Shown here: positions 53,673 to 60,824 of the stretch, piece by piece
Numbering within the stretch: position 1 is the first letter of the stretch
Layout of the letters: the number at the start of each line of letters is the position of its first letter
Origin: Evansella sp. AB-P1
GTDB lineage: Bacteria > Bacillota > Bacilli > Bacillales > Salisediminibacteriaceae
DNA length: 60,824 nt
Direction: 5' to 3'
Assembly (NCBI RefSeq): GCF_029688925.1
Contig: NZ_JARUKY010000026.1
Span: 1 to 60,824, forward strand
Made by a program: the position numbers and the translations under genes
The notes under the pieces: generated by a model
The model's database searches: none
Seen by the model: only the letters and a program-made list of their open reading frames with translations
Told to the model about the DNA's origin: nothing

Positions 53673-53975
53673 ATGATAAAATTAAAAAAATTCTTATACA
53701 TCTATACATACCATTTTGTGATAGCTTTATTATTCGTAGTCATCTACACACATCTCATTTTAGACCTTGAACTAGAACAAAGAGTAGGTAATGGCATTTT
53801 TTATTTAAAAGGGTATTACACCATATATGAGGAGTTTGGTGGAGAAATGAGACGTGGCTATACAGAACAAACTGGAATAGGTGTCGTTACCATTCCACTA
53901 ATCATCAGCCTCTTTACAACAGCCATATATCTTATTATTAAAAAGCTAATGCCAAAGAGGGCAAAGAGCAAATAG
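53673..53975 (+). CDS. Two-helix membrane protein, unknown function
   Basis: 100 residues from ATG with CGAGGTG upstream. Helices about 9-30 ('YHFVIALLFVVIYTHLILDL') and 70-92 ('VTIPLIISLFTTAIYLIIKK'), with an acidic extracytoplasmic loop between. It lies 45 bases after the HEYSH frame and may belong with it. Confidence 0.6.
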   Translation: MIKLKKFLYIYTYHFVIALLFVVIYTHLILDLELEQRVGNGIFYLKGYYTIYEEFGGEMRRGYTEQTGIGVVTIPLIISLFTTAIYLIIKKLMPKRAKSK

Positions 53976-54054
53976 GGACATGGGGACAGGACTTGTCCCA
54001 GGTGCTTCTATTATTATCAATGGGACCTTGTCCCACTGGGGGACTGGCACCTTG
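53976..54054. repeat. Compound family-B / family-A-end element
   Basis: GGGACATGGGGACAGGACTT GTCCCAGGTGC, a second GGGACCTTGTCCC, then ACTGGGGGACTGGCACCTT. It touches the stop codon of the convergent monooxygenase gene. Confidence 0.8.
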
Positions 54055-55014
54055 TCATATTTCCTTCGCAATCAACTCATACGAACGTATTCGGGACTCA
54101 AAGCTGTCGGTAATTGTTATAATCATGATTTCATCTGCTTCGTAGTTCTCTTTCATACTTCGAAGAGATTTTACTACCTCTTCAGGATTTCCAATCACCG
54201 TGCGTTTTTTCATTGCGGCAAATTCATCCTTGTGGTGTTCGTCGTATGCTACCTTATTATCTTCTTTAGGAAGCTGAATTTTCCTAAGGTAACTTTGCCA
54301 TGCCAGTTTTTCCGCTACGTTCGTTGTTTCTGCACAAAGGACGGAAACGGCTAATATGGCTCCTGGTTTCTCATTCGGTGTTCTTCCTTTAAAGTTTTTT
54401 CGATAAGTTTGGATGATTGCCTTTCCATCATTATCTGTCATAAATTGCCCAAACGCATAGGCAGTTCCATTTTCAGCAGCAAGCTTTGCACTTTTCTCAC
54501 TTGTTCCCAGTACCCAAAGTTTTGGTGCTGTTTCAGGAACCGGTGTTGGCTTGATTTTCGAAAACATTTCTTCCTGGGAAAAATCATGATGGATAAATTT
54601 AATAAGCGTTTTTAACGATTCAGGTAGATGATGCACCTTCTCTAAGAAATTCCCTGAAAGAGCTATCGTCGCTTCTGCTGAAGCCCCAGGAGCCCGACCA
54701 ATACCTAAATCTAGTCGATCAGGGAATAAAGTTGCTAACATATTATATGTCTCCGCTACTCGATAAGGACTATAATGGGGAAGCAAGACTGCACCCGATC
54801 CAATACGTATTGTGTTAGTTTGGCCACCAATATAACCGAGCATGACTTCAGGAGCTGGACAAGCAAGGCCATCCATGCTGTGGTGTTCCGCAATCCAATA
54901 GCGCGTATAGCCGAGGGACTCACCTACTTGCGCTAGTTTCAAGGATTCTTTTAGCGCCTGTTGCGCAGTTTTTCCAGGAGTAATGGGAGATTGGTCCAAA
55001 ATGCTAAGCTTCAT
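54055..55014 (-). CDS. Luciferase-like flavin-dependent monooxygenase
   Basis: 319 residues, ATG with AAGAAAGGATA upstream. LLM marks: 'LSILDQSPITPGKTAQQALK', 'LGYTRYWIAEHHSMDGLACP', 'IRIGSGAVLLPHYSPYRVAE', 'LFPDRLDLGIGRAPGASA'. Members use reduced FMN to oxidise small molecules, and several Bacillus paralogues act in sulfur scavenging or aldehyde oxidation. It neighbours a molybdopterin oxidoreductase gene read in the same direction and a second LLM gene read oppositely. The stop codon abuts a repeat. Confidence 0.9.
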   Translation of the reverse strand: MKLSILDQSPITPGKTAQQALKESLKLAQVGESLGYTRYWIAEHHSMDGLACPAPEVMLGYIGGQTNTIRIGSGAVLLPHYSPYRVAETYNMLATLFPDRLDLGIGRAPGASAEATIALSGNFLEKVHHLPESLKTLIKFIHHDFSQEEMFSKIKPTPVPETAPKLWVLGTSEKSAKLAAENGTAYAFGQFMTDNDGKAIIQTYRKNFKGRTPNEKPGAILAVSVLCAETTNVAEKLAWQSYLRKIQLPKEDNKVAYDEHHKDEFAAMKKRTVIGNPEEVVKSLRSMKENYEADEIMIITITDSFESRIRSYELIAKEI

Positions 55015-55043
55015 GGAATATATCCTTTCTTGTCTTATTCAAA

Positions 55044-55634
55044 TCAACGATACCGTTCTTCTTTAAATGGATTCGCCGTCATAGAATAACCCAACTCCTC
55101 CCAAAATCCCGCTTCATCTTCCTTCAAGAATTGAATGCCAGTAGCCCATTTCGATCCCTTCCATAAGTAAAAAGAGGCAGGGGGAATAAACCTAAGTGGA
55201 TACCCATGCTTTGGAGTTATCTCCGACCATTGTTCCTCATTGACATCCTTATAGCGATACACGAACAACGCATCATCCCCCATTAATTCCTTCAACGGTA
55301 AATTTGCGGAGTAACCAAAGGGATCTCCATTATAGTAGCCGAATATTTTCACATAATGGACATCCGGACGAAGCTTTACTTTGTTTACTAATTCTCGCAA
55401 AGCAATCCCTTCAAAGGATGTTCCGAATTTGGACCAGGTCGTCACACAATGCATATCAACCGTAGAAATCGTTTTAGGTAAATCCATTATTTCGGAATAT
55501 TTGAATGTTTTCTCTTCTGCCACTTCGCCAAACAGTTTAAATCTCCATGTTTCTTCGTTAAACTCATATACTTCACCTTGATGCAAAACAGGCCATTTCT
55601 CTGTTTCAAATTGTCCGGGAGGTAATTTTGTCAT
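55044..55634 (-). CDS. Sulfite-oxidase-like molybdopterin oxidoreductase (YuiH-like)
   Basis: 196 residues, ATG with AGAAAGGAT upstream. 'STVDMHCVTTWSKFG' carries C63, the Mo ligand of the sulfite oxidase fold; 'PLKELMGDDALFVYRY', 'ITPKHGYPLRFIPPASFYLW' and 'KGSKWATGIQFLKEDEAGFW' match the Oxidored_molyb domain. No signal peptide, so cytosolic. It lacks the cytochrome or dimerisation domains of true sulfite oxidases. It shares direction with the monooxygenase gene 30 bases on, a likely two-gene operon. Confidence 0.9.
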   Translation of the reverse strand: MTKLPPGQFETEKWPVLHQGEVYEFNEETWRFKLFGEVAEEKTFKYSEIMDLPKTISTVDMHCVTTWSKFGTSFEGIALRELVNKVKLRPDVHYVKIFGYYNGDPFGYSANLPLKELMGDDALFVYRYKDVNEEQWSEITPKHGYPLRFIPPASFYLWKGSKWATGIQFLKEDEAGFWEELGYSMTANPFKEERYR

Positions 55635-55987
55635 GATTTTTTATCCTTTCTATGTAAAAAAATAGTATGGATCCTTATCTTTAGTAAAAAGGATACAGAT
55701 TTAAGGATTTTTTCGCAACTAACTGAAATTCTATTAGTGTGGTAGATAATTGGGAAGGATTCACAGTATCCATCGGAAGACTACATGATGAATGAATGAT
55801 CTATTCAAAAAAAAAGAAGTGTACGAACGTACGTCTATAACTAAGTCATTTCATTTTAATTCCGTTCTTCTTCCTGTTATGATAAAACAAATTGTTATGT
55901 AATAACTTTTTGTAAGGGTACTACTATCACAAACATATCCAAGGCCTATCCAACGAAGTAAATTAAAAAGAAAGAAGTGGAGATTCC
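55635..55987. promoter_or_regulatory. Divergent intergenic region of the monooxygenase cluster
   Basis: 353 bases between divergent genes. GTACGAACGTACGT at about 55818-55831 resembles half of an AraR-type or other TACGTAC operator; its meaning is uncertain. The GAAAGAAGTGGAG ribosome site of the rightward gene lies at the right end. Confidence 0.45.
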
Positions 55988-57001
55988 ATGCCAATAAATA
56001 GACCGACAAAGTCCATCAATGAAATATCCTTTTCCGTCCTTGATCTTGCATCCATCGTACAAGGGGGGACGCCAAGACAATCCTTTCAACATTCCATAGA
56101 TTTAGCCCAGTTAACAGAGAAACTAGGGTTTAAACGATACTGGTTAGCAGAGCACCATAATATGCCTGGTATAGCAAGCTCTGCAACATCTGTCGTCATC
56201 GGTCATGTAGCGGCACATACGTCTACTATTCGTGTAGGATCTGGTGGAATCATGCTTCCCAACCATTCGCCACTGGTTATCGCGGAGCAATTCGGAACTC
56301 TCGAAGCGATGTTTCCAGGTCGAATTGATTTAGGATTAGGGCGTGCGCCAGGAACGGATCAACGAACAGCCCATGCCTTACGTGGGGCTAACTACACCAA
56401 TGGCGATGATTTCCCAGAGCAATTAGAACTACTTCAAGGCTATTTCCAAGGGTCGGAAGCGGTAAAAGCTATCCCTGGTGAAGGGGCAAATATCCCTATT
56501 TGGCTACTAGGTTCTAGTGGGTTTAGTGCCCGCTTATCGGCACAGCTCGGGATGCCGTTTGCTTTCGCTAGTCATTTTTCACCTGAAAACACCATTCCAG
56601 CGTTGGAATTGTATTACGATAACTTCCAACCGTCGGAGGAATATAAAGAGCCTTATGCAATGGTAGCGGTTAACGTCATCGCAGCGGATACAGATGAGGA
56701 AGCAGAATTTTTAGCAACTTCCATCAAACAAAGCTTTCTGAATATGATGAGGAATACTCCATCTCAGTTACAACCACCAGTAAATAATTTGGATGAACTC
56801 ATGACCCCATATGAAAAGGCAGTTCTAGAAAAACAATTAAGTTCCACGATCATCGGAAGTCCTATCACTGTAAAGACAAAGCTGCAATCCTTCTTAGATG
56901 AGACGAAGGCGGATGAGATCATGGTGAGTACAATGGTCTATGACCACAATGCCCGACTGCACTCCCACAAACTTGTGGGGGGGACATGGGTGGGCCACTA
57001 G
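55988..57001 (+). CDS. Luciferase-like monooxygenase (YwcH/YvbT-like), repeat at 3' end
   Basis: 337 residues, ATG with GAAGTGGAG. '[20 protein letters not shown]', '[20 protein letters not shown]', '[20 protein letters not shown]', '[18 protein letters not shown]'-type signatures place it in the LLM family. The last codons ('GGTWVGH') come from a family-B element (GGGGGGACATGGGTGGGCC...), so the natural end has been replaced. The substitution touches only the extreme C-terminus and probably leaves activity. Confidence 0.9.
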   Translation: MPINRPTKSINEISFSVLDLASIVQGGTPRQSFQHSIDLAQLTEKLGFKRYWLAEHHNMPGIASSATSVVIGHVAAHTSTIRVGSGGIMLPNHSPLVIAEQFGTLEAMFPGRIDLGLGRAPGTDQRTAHALRGANYTNGDDFPEQLELLQGYFQGSEAVKAIPGEGANIPIWLLGSSGFSARLSAQLGMPFAFASHFSPENTIPALELYYDNFQPSEEYKEPYAMVAVNVIAADTDEEAEFLATSIKQSFLNMMRNTPSQLQPPVNNLDELMTPYEKAVLEKQLSSTIIGSPITVKTKLQSFLDETKADEIMVSTMVYDHNARLHSHKLVGGTWVGH

Positions 57002-57025
57002 GGACAGGGACCTTGTCCCAGTTGA
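56972..57025. repeat. Family-B element overlapping a stop codon
   Basis: GGGGGGGACATGGGTGGGCC A, then AGGGACAGGGACCTTGTCCC AGTTG. The stop codon of the monooxygenase is inside the repeat. Confidence 0.8.
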
Positions 57026-57414
57026 TTTCCACCTAATAGTGTGTCTGTAACGGACCTTTCTCTAGCATTATAAGAATGGTCAACTAGTAAGACGAAAATG
57101 ATAGAGCTTAAAATTTTTTGATTCGAAGCATAATATATAAATAACATTGCTAACAGCAGATAGTTTCGTAGTACTATTATACAAGCGAATAACCGACGAG
57201 GTGGGACGATTACATTATAAGTGATCGTCTTTCTTAGTTGACTTCATGATGTCAGGAATCATCAAGTAATGTAAACATTGATAGGTTTATATGTTAAAAT
57301 TTGGTTATATATTAATAGGTGCAGTGAATGATTTAAACCTGAAATAACGGGAAGGGTTCAAGCAGAATTTTACAAAAAATTGAAAAGAAGTGAAGTCATA
57401 AGAGGTGATAATTA
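57026..57414. other. Gap with shared terminator hairpin
   Basis: GACGATTACATTATAAGTGATCGTC followed by TTTCTT (57205-57232, in pieces of fewer than 20 bases: GACGATTAC / GTGATCGTC) matches the hairpin at 34061-34089. No gene seen. Confidence 0.5.
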
Positions 57415-58119
57415 ATGAGTAAACTTGAATTTATTCGTAAAGAAGAAAAGAAATACCATGATTATTGTTATGAAAACTACAAGTTATTTGAGGAAGGTTC
57501 ATGGCTATATAAACCAGTTAAAACAGTAATTGATTTATTACCAATACTCATAGGAAAACCGAGTCCTAAAGTGCTGGATTTAGGCTCAGGAGTGGGGAGA
57601 AATAGTATCCCAGTTGCACAAGAAATTAAAAATAAAAAAGGAAAAGTTGTTTGTGTAGATTTATTGGATTCTGCATTAGACAAATTAAAATTTTATAGCA
57701 AAGAGTATGAAGTAGAAGAAGTAATTGAAACAATAAAAGCCGATATAGGACAATATGATATTACTAAAAATGAATATGATTTAATCGTTGCCGTTTCAAC
57801 ATTAGAGCATGTTGAGTCAGAAGATGTTTTTGAAAATGTAATTAGAAAAATGGCATTAGGAACAAAAGATGAAGGAATAAACTGTATCATTGTTAATTCA
57901 GATGTAGAAGAGATTGATATTAGTACAAATGGGAAATTAGATACGATGATGGAAGTAAACATTAAAACAGAAGCCATGTTGATAAAATTAAGGAAAATTT
58001 ATGAAGCTTGGGAAATAGTTAATCAATTAGTAAAACCATTAGAATATAGAATAGTTCGTGATGAGAGAGATGTATTGTTAAAAACCAATGCTATCACATT
58101 TGTTGTTAGAAAGAAGTGA
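57415..58119 (+). CDS. SAM-dependent methyltransferase
   Basis: 234 residues, ATG with AGAGGTGATAA. Motif I 'VLDLGSGVGRNSIPVAQEI', acidic motif II 'GKVVCVDLLDSALDKL', and 'YDLIVAVSTLEHVESEDVF' (motif IV region) are typical of class I methyltransferases. Substrate unknown. Followed after 111 bases by another methyltransferase gene in the same direction. Confidence 0.85.
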   Translation: MSKLEFIRKEEKKYHDYCYENYKLFEEGSWLYKPVKTVIDLLPILIGKPSPKVLDLGSGVGRNSIPVAQEIKNKKGKVVCVDLLDSALDKLKFYSKEYEVEEVIETIKADIGQYDITKNEYDLIVAVSTLEHVESEDVFENVIRKMALGTKDEGINCIIVNSDVEEIDISTNGKLDTMMEVNIKTEAMLIKLRKIYEAWEIVNQLVKPLEYRIVRDERDVLLKTNAITFVVRKK

Positions 58120-58230
58120 TATTTAACGAACGGAAGTCAAGTTAAAATGCTGTTGCTTGCCACTATTGATATATTGGGAAGAAGACTTGAGGAAGGAGAA
58201 ATATTTAATAAGAATAATAGGGGGATTTTA

Positions 58231-58959
58231 ATGGCTGATGAAATATTTGAGAACCCAAGACTGGCTTATATCTATGATCCATTTGACCCTGATCGTTCTG
58301 ATTTAGATGCTTACGAGTCCATAGTTAATGAGTTCGGAGCAAATTCTGTACTTGACATTGGATGTGGGACAGGAACTTTTGCTTGTCGTTTAGCAGCCAA
58401 AGGCATAGAGGTTATTGGACTGGATCCAGCCAAAGCTTCATTAAAAGTGGCTAAATCAAAACAGTGGTCCGATCGTGTTACATGGATTCACGGCACTGCA
58501 CTTGATCTTCCATCCTTGAAGGTTGATCTTGTAACGATGACTGCTAATGTTGCTCAAGTTTTTCTTACCGATGAGGAGTGGAATGATACACTTCTTGCAA
58601 TTAAAAGGGTATTGCGTCCAGGTGGAATATTGGCATTTGAAACAAGAAAACCAGAGGCACAAGCATGGCTTAATTGGAACAAGACTAACACATACAAGCG
58701 GGTTGACATACCAAAGTGCGGTATTGTCACGGGGTGGGTTGATGTTTATGATGTTCGAGACTCCTTGGTGTCTTTTCGATGGACTTATACATTCGAAAAT
58801 GATGGCGCAACGATCATGTCTGATTCTAAGTTACGTTTTAGGAATCTTAAGGAAATTACCCAATCTTTAAAAGAGGTAGGATTATCTGTTGAAGATGTAA
58901 GAGAAGCTCCTGACCGTCTAGGACGAGAGTACGTATTTATTGCACACCGACCTGACTGA
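58231..58959 (+). CDS. SAM-dependent methyltransferase, second of a pair
   Basis: The ATG at 58231 has GGGGGATT upstream and is chosen over the ATG at 58147, which lacks a site. 242 residues. 'NSVLDIGCGTGTFACRLAAK' and 'VIGLDPAKASLKVAKSKQWS' are motifs I and II; 'ILAFETRKPEAQAWLNWNK' follows the post-SAM strand. It belongs to the common Bacillus class I methyltransferases of unknown substrate. Confidence 0.87.
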   Translation: MADEIFENPRLAYIYDPFDPDRSDLDAYESIVNEFGANSVLDIGCGTGTFACRLAAKGIEVIGLDPAKASLKVAKSKQWSDRVTWIHGTALDLPSLKVDLVTMTANVAQVFLTDEEWNDTLLAIKRVLRPGGILAFETRKPEAQAWLNWNKTNTYKRVDIPKCGIVTGWVDVYDVRDSLVSFRWTYTFENDGATIMSDSKLRFRNLKEITQSLKEVGLSVEDVREAPDRLGREYVFIAHRPD

Positions 58960-59048
58960 AGGATGACATGAAACACGAGGATGAGATCCCAATAAAATTG
59001 ATGACAAGAATGTAACCATGGTTTTACTCAGAGAAGGAGAGTGTATAT

Positions 59049-59463
59049 ATGTCTGAACCGAAGATAAAAGAAACGGACAATAGTGTAATTGAATTTATTG
59101 AAACGGTGGAAAGTGAGAAGAAGGCAAATGCTTATCAGTTATTAAAAATTTTTAGAGAGGTAACGGGTTTCGAGGCAAAAATGTGGGGGCCTAGTATTAT
59201 AGGATTTGGTATCACTATAAGTATGCATCAGGACGTGAAGGGGATGCTCCTTTAGTGGCTTTTTCACCAAGAAAGGCTAAAATTAGTCTTTAACTAACCT
59301 ATGAAAGTGAAGAAAGAGATAAATTATTAGAAAACCTCGGTAAACACACGAAAAGTAAGGCTTGTATATATGTAAATAAACTAGCTGATATCAATACAAA
59401 TGTTCTAAAGGATTTAATTAAACATACGGTAGAAACCTATCAGAATCTTTATCCGAACGAATA
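59049..59463 (+). pseudogene. DUF1801 (YdhG-like) gene with frameshift and internal stop
   Basis: The first frame reads 'MSEPKIKETDNSVIEFIETV', 'LLKIFREVTGFEAKMWGPSI', 'IGFG', then breaks. In another frame the protein continues: 'YHYKYASGREGDAPLVAFSP', 'RKAKISL', TAA (where TAT for Tyr is expected), 'LTYESEERDKLLENLGKHTK' and on to 'KHTVETYQNLYPNE' with the stop at 59461-59463. One small deletion near 59207 and one nonsense change explain all. The ribosome site AGAAGGAGAG is intact. DUF1801 proteins are small iron-chaperone-fold proteins (YdhG). Confidence 0.87.
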
Positions 59464-59617
59464 GAGTAAATTCCATTGTTCTAAATTCTAGAAGAAACAC
59501 TAAGAAATCTGCTGTATTGTACAAAAAGATACCGTTTATAGATTAACTATTTTTAAGAGACGATGGCATTAATTTAAGTAGTTCTGTTTAGAGGGAGGAA
59601 ACTAAAAATTATACAGC
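59464..59617. other. Short gap
   Basis: Nothing recognised between the DUF1801 remnant and the terminator. Confidence 0.3.
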
Positions 59618-59660
59618 AAAAACGAGACCTTTTCACATAGTGAGCTTGTCTCGTTTTTTA
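59618..59660. terminator. Intrinsic terminator
   Basis: AAAAACGAGAC / GTCTCGTTTTT with a 19-base loop, T-rich on the right and A-rich on the left, so possibly bidirectional. Confidence 0.8.
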
Positions 59661-59867
59661 TTTTAAAAAAATATTAAATATACATCCAATTAGCTTATTT
59701 TGTTACGTTCATATTCTGCTTATTTTGGAAGGTTACTGGAAAATCTCGCGGTATAACTAAATAGTAAGGATTGTGATTGTGAAAAGCGTACTTAAACAGG
59801 GAGAAATGTGAAAATTGTTTTTGCAGCATACGAAGTTTTCTTCTTATTTGACCGACAAAAGATACTA

Positions 59868-60062
59868 AAAATAAGTGGAGATTTTTCCTTTAAATTGCAG
59901 AATTTAGCTTGATTAGGGTAAATAAGGGGAGGTTTTCCCTTTAAGCATACACAGAAATTAAATTATCCTGTTTATTAAGTAAATAGTGGGAATTTTTCCA
60001 TCTATTTTCACTATTTTCGGTGCCATTTCAAAAATATGGGAAGTTTCTCCCCTTATTATATC
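59868..60062. repeat. Four degenerate GGGA-TTTCCC units
   Basis: AAATAAGTGGAGATTTTTCC (59868), AAATAAGGGGAGGTTTTCCC (about 59920), AAATAGTGGGAATTTTTCC (about 59980) and AAATATGGGAAGTTTCTCCCC (about 60033, quoted short) recur every 50-60 bases. Each unit is itself a small palindrome. Their purpose is unknown. Confidence 0.65.
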
Positions 60063-60276
60063 AACCCATGTTGCTGTTTCCCTTATTGGTCCTAGTGTCC
60101 CACTCTTTTATAGATGGGTAGGGTCGAATCATGAATAAGGAGTGGTTTTTTTAACGAAGCATGCGTTAGTTGAAGATGAAATAATTACATTTGGGACAGA
60201 TCATGTCCCCGTGTCCCATTTATTTGGTACCCTCTTTCGCTTTGTCATCATAAAGTAAAGTGAAAGAGGTGAGAAA
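60063..60276. repeat. Gap with family-B element
   Basis: GGGACAGATCATGTCCCCGTGTCCC (60193-60217, read as GGGACA...TGTCCC) is a diverged family-B copy ahead of the last small gene. Confidence 0.55.
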
Positions 60277-60483
60277 ATGAAAGACGAGAATAAAATACAG
60301 TCGAGACAGTTAGTAACAACTAGCACGTTGATTATTTTGACCATTATCATATCGTTCTTACTAGATGCGGATGTAATTTCTGCTCTTATATACACTGGTA
60401 TTTTAATTCTCATAACTGATGAATCGAATCAGAATGTTATACTTATCCTTCTAGGGATCATCTTGATAATAACAAATATTTAG
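60277..60483 (+). CDS. Small membrane protein, unknown function
   Basis: 68 residues, ATG with AGAGGTGAG. Two or three hydrophobic helices ('STLIILTIIISFLLDADVIS', 'ALIYTGILILITD', 'VILILLGIILIITNI') with a charged N-terminus. No family recognised. A hairpin follows at 60561-60613. Confidence 0.6.
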   Translation: MKDENKIQSRQLVTTSTLIILTIIISFLLDADVISALIYTGILILITDESNQNVILILLGIILIITNI

Positions 60484-60560
60484 TAACTATAACGCTTTGA
60501 GTTAAAAGGGACGGTATCCTTTTGCCAATTTTATCTATCCAAAACCCAAGCATCAAGTTC

Positions 60561-60617
60561 GCACAACACCTAAGATAGTCAAGAAACCTATTTTACTATC
60601 TTGGGTGCTGTGTTTTC
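60561..60617. terminator. Long imperfect hairpin with T-run
   Basis: GCACAACACCTAAGATAGT pairs with ACTATCTTGGGTGCTGTG (two G-T pairs) across a 15-base loop, followed by TTTTC. It probably ends the small membrane protein transcript. Confidence 0.75.
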
Positions 60618-60824
60618 AATTACAACTATTAAAAAATACCTATTCTGTATCATTTCTGACAAACATTTACCACTAAATAATGAAGAGTGTACCTAAGAAT
60701 GGCATTCTGTTCACCACTATAATCCTTTTGATGATTACTTTAAAGAATTTGTTGATATTCTTTAAACTGACATATAATGCTAATGGAAAATATTAGAAGT
60801 AGGTATTCCATTATTGCCTACTTC

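Noticed and set aside
55818-55831. AraR operator near the monooxygenase genes
   Set aside because: Only one half matches the consensus and there is no functional link to arabinose; kept as a weak note only.

Overview
The window looks like a chromosomal stretch of a low-GC, spore-forming Bacillaceae species. Bacillus-type markers are a SpoIISA/SpoIISB toxin-antitoxin locus with a second antitoxin-like gene, a T-box-controlled tyrosyl-tRNA synthetase preceded by a MarR gene (the tyrZ/ywaE arrangement), an AraR-araDAB arabinose locus, a group II truncated haemoglobin, strong AGGAGG ribosome sites and frequent TTG starts. Species assignment is not possible from sequence reading alone.

Layout. 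0-2.7 kb: plasmid- or transposon-like remains: an HTH gene, an orphan attenuator-like RNA, a res site with its serine resolvase, and a ribbon-helix-helix gene cut by an in-frame amber codon. 2.8-17.4 kb: a probable defence island. It holds a GHKL-ATPase/STAS gene paired with a STAS-like/winged-helix gene; a compact ubiquitin-like operon (one Ub-like domain protein, an E1/ThiF protein, a DUF6527-type Cys protein, perhaps a membrane protein); a membrane-anchored GAF protein overlapping a Panacea (SocA-like) antitoxin gene; and a restriction-modification set with two adenine methyltransferases followed by McrB- and McrC-like genes. 17.4-25.4 kb: small membrane or hypothetical genes, the globin, and pseudogenes (GGDEF, HNH, DUF697) scarred by repeats. 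25.4-31.2 kb: a ParB-like gene followed by a 1542-residue helicase with a C-terminal Vsr-like nuclease, a second defence candidate. 31.4-43.6 kb: gene fragments (PhzF, aldo/keto reductase, GNAT, lipoprotein), spoIISABC, a beta-lactamase-family protein, a methyltransferase with a leader-peptide attenuator, and secreted proteins. 43.8-49.4 kb: araR and araDAB. 49.7-51.9 kb: MarR, T-box, tyrZ. 52-60.8 kb: PAP2 phosphatase, membrane proteins, two luciferase-like monooxygenases around a molybdopterin oxidoreductase, two methyltransferases, and a doubly broken DUF1801 gene.

The strongest whole-window pattern is a set of short interspersed repeats. Family A is a palindrome of about 58 bp with arms GGTGCCAGACCCC and GGGGGACTGGCACC. 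Family B is GGGACAGGGACCTTGTCCC plus a variable tail. From about 17.8 kb onward they sit in most intergenic gaps and, repeatedly, exactly on the broken edge of truncated genes (GGDEF, DUF697, PhzF, aldo/keto reductase, GNAT, a small unknown remnant). In two or three genes they supply the last codons of the reading frame. No copy was seen in the 1-17 kb defence block, which suggests that block is a newer arrival.

All identifications come from motifs and remembered family features; no database search was run.
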